Source: Numida meleagris (Eukaryota; Chordata; Aves; Galliformes; Numididae). From it: a stretch of 64,000 nt of DNA. Shown piece after piece: positions 35,911-49,090 of this stretch. A model generated the notes under the pieces. That model did not search any database. It was not told the DNA's origin and saw only the letters and a program-made list of their open reading frames with translations. Within the stretch, counting starts at the first letter, position 1, and each line of letters begins with the position of its first letter. Position numbers and translations under genes: made by a program. The stretch is from the NCBI RefSeq assembly GCF_002078875.1, contig NC_034411.1, forward strand, positions 1,347,582 to 1,411,581, written 5' to 3'.

Positions 35911-38900
35911 ACTTTATTCTCAAATGAAACTACCAGATTTGAGCCTAAAATGGGAGAAAAAGATGCGGTGTGCAATTTTATGGACTTTCCAACAAAATCT
36001 TTTAACCGTGTGTTCAAATTCTTGGCCACCTTTTGACAGGGTCTGCGAGCAACACAGCTCGGGACACAGTGATTCTCTTTTAAGGCTCAGTAGCCACAAG
36101 CCAACACAGTAAATTCTGCATAATGCTCTTGCAAGTTGCTTGTAGCTCATTCCCAGAGCTGGTCTGGGGCTTTTTGTTCGCTTGGTTTTCACAAACTCCT
36201 TATTTAAATTACAGAAGTCACTGCCACGAGGTATAATTGACTCTAAGGGATGATGAGGTTTAAAAACTGATGAGAAATATCAGATTTGACATGAATGTGC
36301 ATACTGAGAACGGTCCATTTGTACGCATGTATTTCGTTGTCTCAGTGAAGGGGTGCCAATTCTCAAGGCTGCTGTGTGTGCAAGCAGTAAGATGTGTGCA
36401 TTAAGAACCTCACATCCTCGCAAGAAGTCATGCAGCCATTGCTCCTTATAGTGCATCCTACACATTGCTTTGAAGCATCTCCTGTTGGCCACTGTCAAAA
36501 TCAGAATGGATCACTGCTCTGACCTAGTGCAGTAATCCCTAGGTTTATGTCTTTGTTAATTAAAAACTGCTTTTGACTGGCTGTCTTGTGAGTAGAGAGA
36601 TAAAGAAGGAGAATCAAATCATTTGAACAACTTATTAATACAACATTCAAAACAAGGAAAAGGAGTGGAAAATAAAGACATACTTATAGCCTTTTCTTGG
36701 AGATAGTTTTCCAGTGCATTGTAACATAAACAGATTAACTGCAGTGTTTATTCAGTGTGAAAAAGCAGTTCCAAGAGCCCCAGGTGCTTGCCAAGTCCAT
36801 AATTGTACCTCCTTAAATACTTTCATTACTTGGAAGTACAATAAGGGAAGCAGAGACACATGCTTTCTATTTTCTTGTCGACAAAACACCTCCAAGAAAT
36901 TAAACTCTATTTTCTCTAGAAATTTTCAGCAACATTTTTCCCCCAGTCTTAAAGAAGAAGGGAAACTGCCTCTGAGATGACAGCAGAATGACCTCCCCTT
37001 GAAGGGAGTTCTGTATGCAGAAAGAGAAGGACTGAACTGGAACAGTCAGAGCCATGTTTATTAAAGTTGCATTAAATTGTGGAGGCCATTAACGACTGTA
37101 GCATTCGAACACGGATCTAGATTTGTGTCCTACCAACATAACAGCAAATAAAGGAGATGCTATTCTCTGTAGAGTTTGGCTGTACTGCTCTCCTCACAGT
37201 AGAGCTAGGCTGAACCACGGGGTGTCCACAGATCATTTACCCACTCACTCCACCAAAGCCACTGGTCCTCATGCACACAGTGAAGACAGCCCAGGAACCA
37301 GCTCCTGTTCTGATGTCCACACAACATGCTAGCACCCACTGAGGCTTGGTCTTTGCTTCATGTCTTTCTCTGCCCACTGACTGACCCACAGCCATGGGTT
37401 GGTGGGCCGTGGTCAGGTACCTGATGTATCCACCAGCTTTTGTCCTCTCCCCTCCCTCCTACGCCAGATAGTTTATATGATTTCAGCCAGTTATTGGAGT
37501 ATTGTGCTCTTGAGCTCAGAAACTTGTGCTTGTCAGGAGCATGGAATCTTCTGGAGAGGTGTGGATATTACCTTGAAGACTATCTGTTATATTTCTGTGA
37601 CCTTACTGCTGTTTGAAATATGGATTCCTTGGGTAAGCCAACTACATAGCCTATATATAATATTCCTCTTTGCTTTTGTTTTGCCTGCTATTTCATTAAT
37701 TGAGAAAAAGACAAAAACTTTTCTGAAGGTGGAGCCAGTTCACTCTTCAGTCTTGTCCTAATGTCCCGGTGTGGTGCTGTTGTTCTGCCCTTGGCCAAGA
37801 AAAGAAATATTAACTTGGAGTGCAGTTAAGTATACCTTCTAACTGCATAATGGTGAAATTGGACGTGATTACATGCCCACGGGTCATCTGCAGATAAGCC
37901 TTGATGTCATCTGATCCTCAGCCCTAGCCTGGACTTACTGCTTGAAGAATATGGGAAGAGGTTTTGGATTGAGGGTTTATATTTTAAAAGGAATGCCTTA
38001 GTCAAACAAAACTGCGTTTCTGAGCTTCTCCCCCCTGAACACCTGAATGCATGCAGTCTAACTCAGCTCTGAAGGGAAAGGCGTGTGGAAGGTGAGATTT
38101 CTTCTTCATACAAGGCAGGAAAGAAGCAAGAGTAAACTCCTGCTTCAGAAACTGCATGTGAGCACAAGTGTAAAGAGAATTGCTCATCTCACAGTGAGAA
38201 CAAGCCTGTACAGTTACAAGAAATTTGGTCTTGGGAAAGGCAGTCTGAATATTTTATTTATTCCTCCCATATCCCTTTATGTCTCACGCCTTGATTACAT
38301 ATCTAAAAAGAATTTCCCTCATCTTTTGTAAGAGAGCCTGTGATGTGCTGTGTTGTCTCTCTCTGACTAGTTTCATATTGCCCTAACCTGTGGTAATGAA
38401 AAGTGATGCTTTCTCTGTGCTCAGTGGTTGGTGAAAGAATGATATCTATCCAATGATCCTAGTAAAAAATCAGTTGTATTATTACACGATGCTTAGGGAG
38501 GTATTGAACAATACACATCTGAAATCTGAAAATCCCTCCATTCCCACTGGAGGGGGGGGGGGGGTCTTTCTGTTGGAGGAATTTGGTTCAGAAGGAGAGC
38601 TGAGGCAGCAAGGATCCCAGCGAGCTTGTAGAAGGGGAGATCCCCCTTCCTGCACCCACAGAGCCCGACGCTTTGTGATGCCCTTCAGGCACAGACCTGG
38701 GAATGCAAAGTGTGAGCTTTACCTCCCTGAATGCAACAGCCCTTCTCAGTGGCAGAAGAACGTCTGCGTTCCCACATCAGTTCAACAGTTCGCCTGTAGA
38801 TCACACCCCTTCCTATCACAAAGAAATAATTTTGTCCTGCTGTGTAATTAATACGCGTGTACAGTGTGGCAAACATTTTCCTGTAGCCTGCTTGTTTTGC

Positions 38901-40216
38901 CTGTAAATTACAGGAAATCCTATACAATACACCTGGGAGCCCTGCAGTTTGGAATTAGAATAGCAACCATCCCCGCTTCCTCCTGCCTGCCGGCTCACCA
39001 GCCAGACTGCAGAACTCTTTTTTTGTTTAGACGTGCAATACGTTCAGATAGTGACACGCTCACTTCTCTTTGGCTTAATATGAACCTGAGTTTTAATTCC
39101 AAAATGAAACCAGCTTACTGCTCGCTGAATTGCTACAAAGGGATGAAGCCGCAAGGCAGTTTCTAGTTGCGGGTTTTGTTCTGACACACACCCACCGCAC
39201 AAATTTGTAACCAAAACCCTAAAGTTTAAGGAATATTGGCAGTAAAATCAATGGCCAAGCCTTAGTTCTGTGTGATGTCACGTCTGTATGAGCCCTGAGA
39301 TAGCATTAAAATAGCAGCAGCTGTTACTTATTGTCGACACAGACGTTTCACAGGTGAGCTCCATATTTTCCCTTCCTTGCCGGTACATCGTGAATCTCAG
39401 TGAGAAAAGAACCTGCCATGAAAACGATGGCGCTGACCACTGGAGCATCATAAGCACCAGTCCTTACGAGCGTGGTGCAGAATGATGGCAGGACGTTTCC
39501 TTCACTTCGTGTGCTCTTGGTGTGTGTGGACAGAGGGCATCCAGCCAGTGCAGGGTGCAGGAAAGGTCTCCATCCTCTTGGTGACTTGGGAGCTGTAGCT
39601 CCAGCTGCTGAATGGACGCTCTGGTTCAGGAAGGGGACGGTAGTTTGGGGAAAAGAGCTCGTAGCTCTCCTGTGCTTGTGGTGAGAGCTGCTTCCCCAGG
39701 GCTCTGTCAGACATAATCACATCCCTACAGGTGAAAGAGACAATTCAGCCTCTTTGAAGCTCTCTTCTGGCCCTGGCTTCTTCTCTCTTAAACTAGGAAC
39801 GGCAATTGCATCTGTTTATTAGCACACATCAGAGACTAGCAAATTTCCATCACTAGGAAGATCTGTTCCCTTTAACAGAGGCAGACAAAACTCTGCACTC
39901 TGTTTCATCAGGGTAAATCTAGTCTAAGCCAGGGCTTATGCTGTATATAACGGTTGGTTTGCCTTGAAGTTTGATGATATCATTCAAAAAAGATAGGAGC
40001 AAAAGAAGAATGCACCTTCCCCGAGTGGCTGTGCTGGGCAGAGCTGTCCCAGTAGGAATTCCCCATAGCTGTGACTGGAGGAGCTGGCTGGAAAAATAAA
40101 ATAGTAGTGGTTGAATACAGTCGTGCATTTTTTACTACTGTATTTCTGACCTGCTTCTGTCAAAAGTACTCTCCCAGCCCCGGGCACTTTAGTAAGATGT
40201 TCTTTGCAGGTTTTGA
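35911..40216. other. Unique DNA, no gene seen
   Basis: The 120-codon plus frame at 37399-37761 is hydrophobic in its second half and contains an acceptor-like CTTGTCAG and a donor-like TTGG|GTAAGC, but I recognise no protein. 38552-38564 is a G13 run. The part at about 39040-39360 is unique, AT-rich and enhancer-like in texture (TGACGTCA-like and FOX-like words), with no further support. Confidence 0.5.
38552..38564. repeat. Poly(G) run, G13
   Basis: Thirteen consecutive G's. A frame crossing it (38453-38851) encodes an artefactual glycine run. Confidence 0.9.
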
Positions 40217-40266
40217 ATAGCAGTTTGTAAGCACATAGCAGTTTGTAAGCACCAAAATGTAAGCAC
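40217..40266. repeat. 18-bp tandem duplication (about 2.4 copies)
   Basis: ATAGCAGTTTGTAAGCAC occurs at 40217-40234 and again, identically, at 40235-40252. A third partial GTAAGCAC copy lies at 40259-40266. The two exact copies imply a recent local duplication. Confidence 0.95.
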
Positions 40267-43200
40267 AGAAATGCAGCTGTGCAGGAGGATCTGCTTTCGG
40301 GGGTCTAGGCTTCATCAGTGTCTCTGTTTTGGAAAAAGATCAGAAGTGCCAAATGCTGTTGCTCTGTAAGGCTTCTTAGGCACTGGTGTCCCTGGAAGCT
40401 GTTACATTAAAGCCATGACGTCAATGTGGAGGAATATGATGTCAGGGCTATGAAAGAAGGAAATAAAACTTGCTAAAATTCTTTTTCATATTTGGAAGCT
40501 TCTGTTTTCCATTCAACAAGAAATACTCTGTTCTCTTCCCTGTAAACATCACCTTCTTTACAAGTACCCCTGCCAAGAGCAGTAAGGGTACACAGGAAGC
40601 ACCATTCCCCAGCTCCCTGTGGGAATGTAGCTCCCTTTTATTACTAGAACTAGTTCTTTCTTTAATGGGTTAGCAGTAAAAGTAGAAAAAAAAAACAGAG
40701 AGAGAGAAGAAGAAAGTGGCCTTTTTAACTACTACAAGAGGTATTAAAGAGTCAGCCAATCTCTGGAATCACTTCACATTTTCTGTGGAGCTGGATAAGG
40801 AGTGTTATGGAGTTTTTTTGGGGTAAAGTTTATTGGAACTTCACAGTAGGACTACAAAAATGTGGACACTCTGATTGTTTTTGTTTAATAAGACTCAAGG
40901 CTCCTGCCTCTACCTCACTTTAATGTCTTATTGCTCCTTACATTTTCTCCAGAATTCGAGTGTATGTTTTCCAGCAATCATCCACATGAATACAATTTTG
41001 TCTTATCCTGCAAGGCACCGCTTACCTTTCATATTTATTTCACTCCATAAAACTATGCAGATTCTTGCAGTCTTCTGGAGAAGCCTTGGGTCACTCATAT
41101 GTCCTTACTACAGATCACTTATCCAAAAAAAAAAAAAAAAGGAGGAAATCAAAAGAGAGCTTGAGCCAATACCAGAAGTTATTAATCTGCACTGTGACTA
41201 TATAACTGCAAGTTTGGTTTGGACAGATAGTTGTGAAAAGCTAAATTCTGGGTTAGGTATCAAGTACATCCTTCTCTTCCCCGAACAACCGTGGAGTCAC
41301 TAGCTTTGAATTTCTGGACTGTTTCCATTCTTTTACATGACAATGGCTCTCACCAGGAGTGAGGAAAGCAATTAGGAACAGACGAAATGACTCAAGCTCC
41401 CATTAGGCTTAAACTGAGCCTGTTCTTCGGAGTTGAAGTCGCTGAATTTCAGTCTTTTCGTTTTTATTTTTTTTTTTTTCCACTTGTTTTTTTCTTCCTC
41501 TCAGGCTGTGTCAACTGATGACGGGTGATGCGTGCCCGTGTGTTGGCAGTCCTTCCAGCTGGGCCCTGCTCAACCCCACAGCTGCCCATTGCACTGCTAG
41601 TGGGGCCATGCACTCAGCTTGTTGTCACCATACCCAGGAGGGTCAGTGTGCTGAGCCTTGTCCTGACTTAAAGCTGCCAGTGGAAAGGGAACAGTCCGTG
41701 TTGTGTTTGTCGAAGGAACAGAAATTAGTGAGGAAGGCCAGAAAAACCCAAGATAAAGCATACATTTGCGTAAGAGTGCTTTAGTGTTTGGTGAACCTTG
41801 TTCTCACACGGGTGCTTTGGCAATATTTTAGACAGGGGTTCTTTGATGATGCTGTGGACATCAGATTAAAAGGGTGAGTAAAATAAATGTTTCTTTTCTG
41901 TGTGTTACTGGTTAGACTATCTTGTTTAAAATGACACCTTTATCATCCAGCCATTTTTCTAACCAGCCTGGAAATGCCGGAGGCTCAGCAAGCTTGGTAG
42001 TTCTTTTGGTAGGTGAAAGAATCATGACAGGAGTGGGTATTCCCAACCTCTCACAATTTTAATTAAGAGCAATTCTCAGTAATGGACTTTGGCTGCAGGC
42101 TAAATAAATACCACTCCTGAATCTTTTCCTTAAGTCATGCAGAATGGTGTTAATTGAAACTTTCACATCTTCTTCTAAATTGAATCCAACTCGGTTCTCC
42201 AATTTCTGTCTTCTTGGGCGTGTTGCTGAAGTCCATCTGCTAGCAGCAGTGTATTTAAAGCATGCCTGTGTATTCTCACAGATCTTTTCTTACAGGGATC
42301 ACATACTGCCTGGCCACGAAAATCTGTCTTTGGGGAGAAACATGACATGATGCAAAAATAAGATTTTTATTTTACCAGTTGAAAAATAATTGTATCTCTG
42401 GTCCTTTCTGAGGTATCAGCTACAACTCCAATCTTCCAAATTTCAGGCAGAGGACAGGAATGAAACATTTTTTAATATTAACATCACTGCAACTTTCTGA
42501 GGGCTGAATTTGTAGGCTCTCAGTTTTCCCCCAAGCAAGCTTATTTTGAGGCTCATTTCTCAAGAAGGGAAGGAATTAAATGACTGAAATCTGGTTCTGA
42601 TAGAAAAACTTAAAATGAATGGCAGGCTGAGAGGAGAGGGACATCTGAGCCCAGCTCCTTGGCTCTTGCAGCATTGGTCTCCTCTCTCCATCTTCTATTT
42701 CCTTCTATTTGCTATGCATCCACCTCCTTTGCCTCTCTCAGTCCATATTCCCTTGAACTTGTCTAGGATTTCTGCCTTTGACAGCCTTCTTCCCTTGCAG
42801 ATTCTGGTTGGTCACCAAGATCCACCTTGTCTCCTTCCTCACATCACGGATCTGCTTTGTGGAGATGCCGCCTTCTAGCTCTTCTTCACTTCTCTCTTCT
42901 CCCCTTCCTCTCTACTGCTGCATTATCTACACATCCAAGGCTGCCTCCCCTTCCCCATTGCCCCCAGCTCCCCATGTTGTGGCAGCGTGCAGTCATACCA
43001 CGGCAACACGTGTTTCCTTGTGAAGCCTGTGGGAGAGTCTCAAATTGCTGAAAGGAGTTGATTTTTGAGCTAAAACACTTGGATAAGCTTTAACTTGACC
43101 GTTTTGTTGTTGAGCATCCATAAAGGACCTCTACTGAATTCACAACTTACAGTATGTTCCCAGCCAAGTGTGCGAAACGAGGAAGCATGGTGATGATAAT

Positions 43201-44887
43201 GGAAAAGACCATGAAGAAAAGGCAACAGTGGTCTTCTTCTGTGCAAAGTGTAGGCAGAATGCTGGTGATTCTGGGGAAAAAAACGGAGGGAGAAAATGAC
43301 TATCCTTGCCAAGCAGGAGAGGACAAATCCACCAGGAAATTAGCTGCATTCTCATGTTTCTGGCAGTTGTTGCCAATAGCAGAGGGGAAAAAAAATGCAG
43401 AAGGAAAGAAAGGAACTTAAGTGCATTTAGCACATGAGATTAGGATCAGGTTTTCAAAGGCATGGGCAATGTGTTTCCCTCAGTTTTGTGGACACACGTT
43501 GCGCCACAGACATATGAGCATGCAGACCCACGTTTGCACTTACCCCGTCAGCTGCAGGCAGTGGCAGATTGCCTGCAGACAGTTTGCTGCCCCAGGTCAG
43601 CACTTGAACTTGACCATCTACCAGCTTGGAGTTTGACCATTCTGGAGGAGATTTTGCTCCCAACAGCCTGCTTTGTGCTTCTCCAGAAGAGCAAATCCAA
43701 GGAGAAAGTTGGCTTCTGAGGAGGTTCCAGCAGCACAGAGAAGTGGACTGGTGACGTCTGCCTTTCCCCATCCATAACTCCCCCAGCCCCAAGTGACCCG
43801 TGGGTAGAAACCATCCCAGAGACTTCTCCAAAAGGTGCACAGGCCTCACCTCACTCTCAGCCTGAGGGTGTGCATATGGCAGTGAAGCAGACATGGCTTT
43901 ATCTAAGCCATGTTGTTAAGCATATAACACAGCCACAGCAAAAGGTTCAGTCCCTAGCTCCTGAGTATTATGGCTGAAAATTTTCCATCTATGCCTCAGC
44001 CAGAGCAAGAAGTGACAGAGCAACAGGGGCTGTTGTGTGCATGCCCAAATGCCAGGCATGGCAACAAGAACTAAGGAATACTGCTTGGATCTTAACCAAA
44101 ATCTTCTTTGCTTTAGTGAATTTGAGTCAAACATCAGCTGGTATTTGTTCAGAAGGTGGCTTGATTTTTTATTATTTTTAATACAGTTTAATTATGTTGA
44201 AATTATAATGGGGGTTCAGTAACCAGTGTCTTGAAAATTAACTGAATTATGAAAGCTGAAATGTTGCTAGCAGCATCAGTTAATGACAAGGTCACCACCA
44301 CTGTCATATTCAAAATAAATGTCACACATGAGTGAGACTGAGATGGCAGCACTGTCCCATGGTTCCAGGTACAGAAAATGAAGCAAGGGCTCCTTGGGTA
44401 CTGTTTTATCCCATGTTTGAATCTAATGCATTCTTTTCTCAGCTCATTTTGGTTCTCACTTGTTCCCTCAACATATGGAGTCCCTGGGTATTTAGCCGTA
44501 ACATGGAAACTTTGGGGGCTGGGAATTACAGATCATGAATAGATTGAAAAGTCCCACTAAATGTTCCCTTGGGTTGTTTGTGTAAAGATTAATTTTTGTT
44601 GTCTCTGCCTTTTACAAAAGTCAAGTAAGTCTGGAATTATTTTGTTGCCCAGGCTGTAAGAGGGATCAGTCTTAGCATGCCCTGTACCCCAGCACACAGC
44701 ACATAGAGAGGGATCTCAGGAACCGACTCAAAAAGGTGCTGTAAACGAAAAGAGAAGTGTAAGAGATCCTGTTAGAAAAAAAAAAAAAGGGGGGAAAAAC
44801 TGCTAAGTTCTTGATGTCTGCACGCTGCTTTAAAGTCCTGATTTTATTATCCTGTGTAAATCAAACCAGAAGATAACGGTGCTGTGT
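40267..44887. other. Unique DNA, no gene seen
   Basis: An A16 run lies at 41125-41140 and pyrimidine-rich DNA at 42640-42960. Frames of 142 codons (40875-41303, plus, crossing the A-run) and 146 codons (43454-43894, minus) are unrecognised and within chance length. A 38-bp segment at 41832-41869 ends at a GG|GTGAGT donor but has a weak acceptor. Confidence 0.55.
44776..44799. repeat. Poly(A)-poly(G) junction, A13G6A5
   Basis: Thirteen A's run directly into six G's and then five A's. Similar, longer A-to-G junctions occur near the right end of the window (62700 and 63339). Confidence 0.9.
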
Positions 44888-44930
44888 CTGACCCTGTGCT
44901 ATTGAAGGCAGTTAGAGCAGGATTAGTCCT
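44888..44930. repeat. Possible old amniote repeat relic
   Basis: CCTGTGCTATTGAAGGCAGT followed by TAGAGCAGGATTAGTCC parallels the common 'CCTGCACTCATTGAAGTCAATGGGAGCAGGATCAGGCC' repeat core of amniote genomes. Only about 40 bp match, so the call is tentative. Confidence 0.35.
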
Positions 44931-47900
44931 GGTGTTGTTCAGCTGGTGACTGAGAGACCGATGGAAGAGGTTACTCCGAGCCTGCTCCCTTGTCTGAGCT
45001 TGCTGCACGAGCCACTCGGTAAGGCTGGAATTAAGCAGCACATTTGGCTGCTGCACCTTGATAGAACAAGTTAGTGCCATGCTTAGGAAAACAAGACTTT
45101 TTCAGACCGAAAGCCATACTTTGACCCAAAAGCTAACCTCAGCCGGAAGTGGGGCATGCACCTTGTTGAGAACAAGCTGGCACAGCAGCCCAGCTGGGTG
45201 GGGAATGCCTGATGGCTCCCCAGGCGGCCTCAGCGCAGAAGCCAACAGACTGCTTTCACTGGGCATTAAGTTACCTGCAATATAGGTGATAACAGCCAAC
45301 TGGAGGGCCTTAAAATCTTAGCCCACACCAGCTATTTACACGCAGAGCATCTCTCTGTGTCGTTAGACTGAAAGAGGGCAATGCACTTTGCTTTTCTTCC
45401 TCAGCTCCCATCACAAAGCCTTGGGTGTCTGCATCACTCTGTGGAGCCGCACCATGCCTGGCAATCTGTGCTGCACCTCCTGGCTCACCTCCCTGCCCAA
45501 ACCTTCCTGGGTCAGAGCACACAGAGGGGTGGTATGGGGCCCCTCCAGGGCAGCGGTGGGCAGCTCCAGCAAGCCAAAGAGAGAGCTGCGTTGGGGTCTC
45601 ACCACCAATTTGGAAGGGTCTGTTAAGTTTAGTATGGAGCCTTAGGAACTAGCAGGGAAAACGGTCTGAAAGGGTGAGCGGTGTTGCCAGTGCTAGGGAA
45701 AGAGACGGGCAGAAGCTTCAGATGGGAGGACAGGCTGTGAGAAAGAGGTGAGAGAATAATAAAATAAAACACAGTTTAGATACAAAAGACAAAAGCAGAT
45801 TTTATTCCACATGGGAAATCAAATGTCTGTGACTTTCAAGATGAAATGGTTGAACTTCCGAAATTTTACAGTTTGTTTCTGAGAACTCTGGTGATGAATA
45901 TTCGATGCAGCTTTAGGATAAAGCAGAGCTTCTTTCCTAACTTGTGTCCAAAGCCACCACCAATAAAGATATCCTCAGTCAGACTCTGAGAGTAAGGTGG
46001 ATCTTTGGAAGATGGAGGGTGGTAGATATTTAGGTAGAATTGCTCAGACTCATTCCATCCCTTACCATGGTTTTTTGGGGGGTCACAGTTGATTTCTACT
46101 GTTCAGTGTTTGCTGGAGGAAAGGAGCAGTCTGACAGGCGTCGTTGCTCTGCGTTCCAAAGGACTGGAATTCCTCTGGAAAAACATCTTACTAAAAATTC
46201 CAGCAGGGATGGTGTTCACCTTCATTAAGGGAATTCCTTCTGTTTAAACACACTCAGCTCTCATTGAAAAAGGAGATCCATTCTTTTTGTTATTGCCACG
46301 TTTGACCTACACTAGCGCTGATCTGAGTGAACACAGGATGCAGAAAGCGATAACCTTCCTTAGAAGCACTTCCTACAGATAGGCCTTTCCGCAGTGCTTA
46401 TCTCCTTTGGTCATGGTACATATTTTCCTCTGCCACTACACTAGGGCTAGAGCAAAGAGTGGATGTTTTCAACCCTCCCCATGCCACGAAGTAATTCTCC
46501 AAACTGGGAGCACCTCAGAAACTCATTTATCAGTAATGCCAAGGCTGCTTCTGCTGTGCCACCCCTTCCCATTTTGCCAGTGTTTGCAGGGGGAGAGAGG
46601 AAGGTCAGGGTGATGTGGAGCTGCAGAAGAAGAGTCAGACGATATAATAAAAAAGAATTTCACCCTGATAGTAATAATAGTAATAAGCTAATTATTTAGC
46701 AGAAAAATCCTGTTACAGGACACGTTGAGCTCAATAATCCAATTGCACTCACTCTTTATGTAAGCTACTTGGGTTACTGTTAACTGTTCATCAGTGCATC
46801 TTGTAGCTCGGAACAGTTCGGTCTACTAGATTAAAATAGACACATTTATTTTTTCTAATCATAACTAGAGCAGGATGGAATTCCTATGCATTGAGAGCCC
46901 AAGCATTTAGGAAAGCTGCCATTTCTTTCATCAGACAAATGCATTAAAAACTGTCTATCTTCTCCGCTGCCATCCACTTACTTCCCAATTTTTTGCAAAG
47001 AGCTGTAGTCCCAGCTTTATCTAGATTTGCTCAGAGCTTTTGTGAGCAGAAGCTATTGCTGTAAGCTGGGAAGTGTTAGAGGCTGCCCCTTGTAGGATAA
47101 CAAAGTGCATCTTCAAGTAAAGAATTTGGAAGATTTGGGCTCATAAATTGTTTTTATCTGAGCTCCCCGGTCCACACAAACCAATATTTTTTCATGTTCA
47201 GTTGCTCTCCAGACAGGTATATGGTTGCAGTTCTCAGGCTTATAAAAGAAACACAGTGCACAGTGCACTGCAGGGATGTAGCAGAGGCACACAGACCCCA
47301 GCCACGTGTGTAGGGGTGTGTGCGTGTGCGAGCTTGTGTGTCTGTCGAGATATTTATTTGTCTCCGAAGCTGTGTTTTTTTTCACTAGGGGTTCACATTT
47401 GGTCAAATCACAATGTGAAATGTGGAAGGTGAGCTTGACTTCAGCTGTAAGTAGGATCTACGCGTCTGGCAATCGCCAAATATATCAGAGAGCTTTCTCT
47501 GCTTGAAATCAGCTCCCTTCTTCCTAATGGACAGGGAGCTAGAAATCACGATATGAACCCCTTCCACCGCTGAGTTTTTATGGGTAGTTTCTTCATAAGT
47601 TAATAAATGAGTTGGGCTTGATGGAAGTGCACTATGGTGTTTTGGTTTCCAGTCTGCTGGGGGCCCAGCACTGCATTCTTCTTGCTTCCCGGGGCTCCCC
47701 TTGAACTAAATGGGAGGTGTGGGTGAACAAGATCAGACCCCTCGTCTGCAGACACTGGAGCCACATGCAGCCCGCAGTGACCTCCCTCACTCTCTGCAAA
47801 CACTAAATTCATTGCTAGTTGGAAAAAAAGTGAGGCGCTTCAGCTTCTTTTCAAAATAGAGAGAAACAATAGGGCACGCTGTAGTGAGTTCGCAGTCTTT

Positions 47901-48329
47901 TATCTTTCTACAGATTCAACCACAGTATTGATTCTTTATTGACCTAAACTGTCCTAAGCGTGGCTGTGGTTTTTTCTCATACAGTCTATGGGAGAGTTAA
48001 GGCAGCTACTACTTTAATATTGATTTTTGTGAAAAAGGTGCAGGAAAGGGGGCAATTTGTGTCTGCAGTTGCTCTTCACTATAAAAGATACCATTGTTAG
48101 GAGCTTATAGCATTATATCAAGGGTCTTAATCTGTAGCAATCTTTTTTTACAACTTAGAAATAGGCTTGGGCAAATGTGTTATTGGTGTTAATGATATTT
48201 TGAAGTGAAGAAAATTTGTCAGCCTTTCTAAGTAAAATGCTCAACTTAACCGTTTGAGAACTTGACAGGTTTGTTACATCTCTTTGCAGGAATTACAGCT
48301 TTTGTTTCCCTGGAAAAGAGAAAAAAAAT
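44931..48329. other. Unique DNA, no gene seen
   Basis: A GC-moderate patch at 45380-45640 has three overlapping plus frames, none recognised. 47300-47345 is a degenerate GT-rich stretch. A 40-bp segment at 47389-47428 sits between a good acceptor and a good donor (see findings). No repeat family or RNA gene recognised. Confidence 0.55.
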
Positions 48330-48560
48330 GAGAAGAGAAGAGAGAAGAGAAGAGAGAAGAGAGGAGAAAGAAGGGAAGAGAAGAGAAGAGAAGAGAAGAG
48401 AAGAGAAGAGAAGAGAAGAGAAGAGAAGAGAAGAGAAGAGAAGAGAAGAGAAGAGAAGAGAAGNGAGAAGAGAAGAGAAGAGAAGAGAAGAGAAGAGAAG
48501 AGAAGAGAAGAGAAGAGAAGAGAAGAGAAGAGAAGAGAAGAGAAGAGAAGAGGAGAAGAA
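48330..48560. repeat. (AAGAG)n polypurine satellite
   Basis: About 230 bp of pure A/G sequence: irregular at the left end, then regular AAGAG units from roughly 48377 to 48551. One N occurs at 48464, and the five-base phase shifts by two bases immediately after it. The 112-codon plus frame and 99-codon minus frame across it are microsatellite translations. Like the other purine tract, it has triplex-forming potential. Confidence 0.96.
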
Positions 48561-48599
48561 TAAAAAGAAAAAAAAAAAAAAAGAATGTCCATTTGAATA

Positions 48600-49090
48600 A
48601 ACAGTGATAATAATTTTATCTGAATAAATCTTTAATAAATTGAAATTATTACTGCAGGCTTAAATAAGCGGTAAGTTTTGACAAGAAGGGCATTATCATC
48701 TAATTATACTTACTTTATGAAAGAGAGGGGCAAGGGCCAACCTGCGAGCTGTCTGAACTGCAGTAATGGAGTGATCCCCTCTGCAGACTAAAGAAGGAGC
48801 CATCAGACAACAATAACACGCAAGCGGAGCGCTGAACATTGCAATGGAAACCATGCTTCGCAGACACACCGTCTTAATTGTTACGGAAGCGAGCAGAGCA
48901 GTATGGAAAGTGCATGGCGGAGCAGCCTTTGCTGGATGGATGAGAGGATCCCGTGCCAGATATTATCTGATCCTCCTGAAGGTTTCTTTAATTACCAGCA
49001 GTCGGTACTGTGTGTTAGCTTCCGATTGGCTCAGCGCTCAGCATAAAGCTGCGTATCTGCATTCGCAAACAGGTGTACAGGTAGAACTGG
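48600..49090. promoter_or_regulatory. Candidate conserved enhancer (homeodomain words plus retained CpG)
   Basis: The left half is AT-rich with many TAAT/ATTA cores (TTTAATAAATT, AAATTATTAC, ATCTAATTATAC). The right half keeps about 14 CpGs in 300 bp (48781-49080, hand count) and has CTTAATTGTTACGG, TTTAATTACC and an inverted CCAAT box (GATTGG, 49024-49029). The only frame (48844-49140, 98 codons) is unrecognised. Unique, motif-dense, CpG-retaining DNA in a gene-poor setting is typical of developmental enhancers, but conservation is untested here. Confidence 0.35.

Noticed and set aside
37399..37761. 120-codon frame with hydrophobic stretches, membrane-protein-like
   Set aside because: No recognised family. 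T-rich DNA gives hydrophobic codons. Splice signals around it are only moderate.
40875..41303. 142-codon plus-strand frame
   Set aside because: Crosses an A16 run (K-run) and shows no family resemblance.
43433..43465. 'GATCAGGTTTTCAAAG' resemblance to an old amniote repeat
   Set aside because: Single short word match without supporting flanks.
48262..48600. R/E/K-rich 112-codon frame and its antisense
   Set aside because: Translation of the AAGAG pentanucleotide repeat, which gives open frames in several registers.
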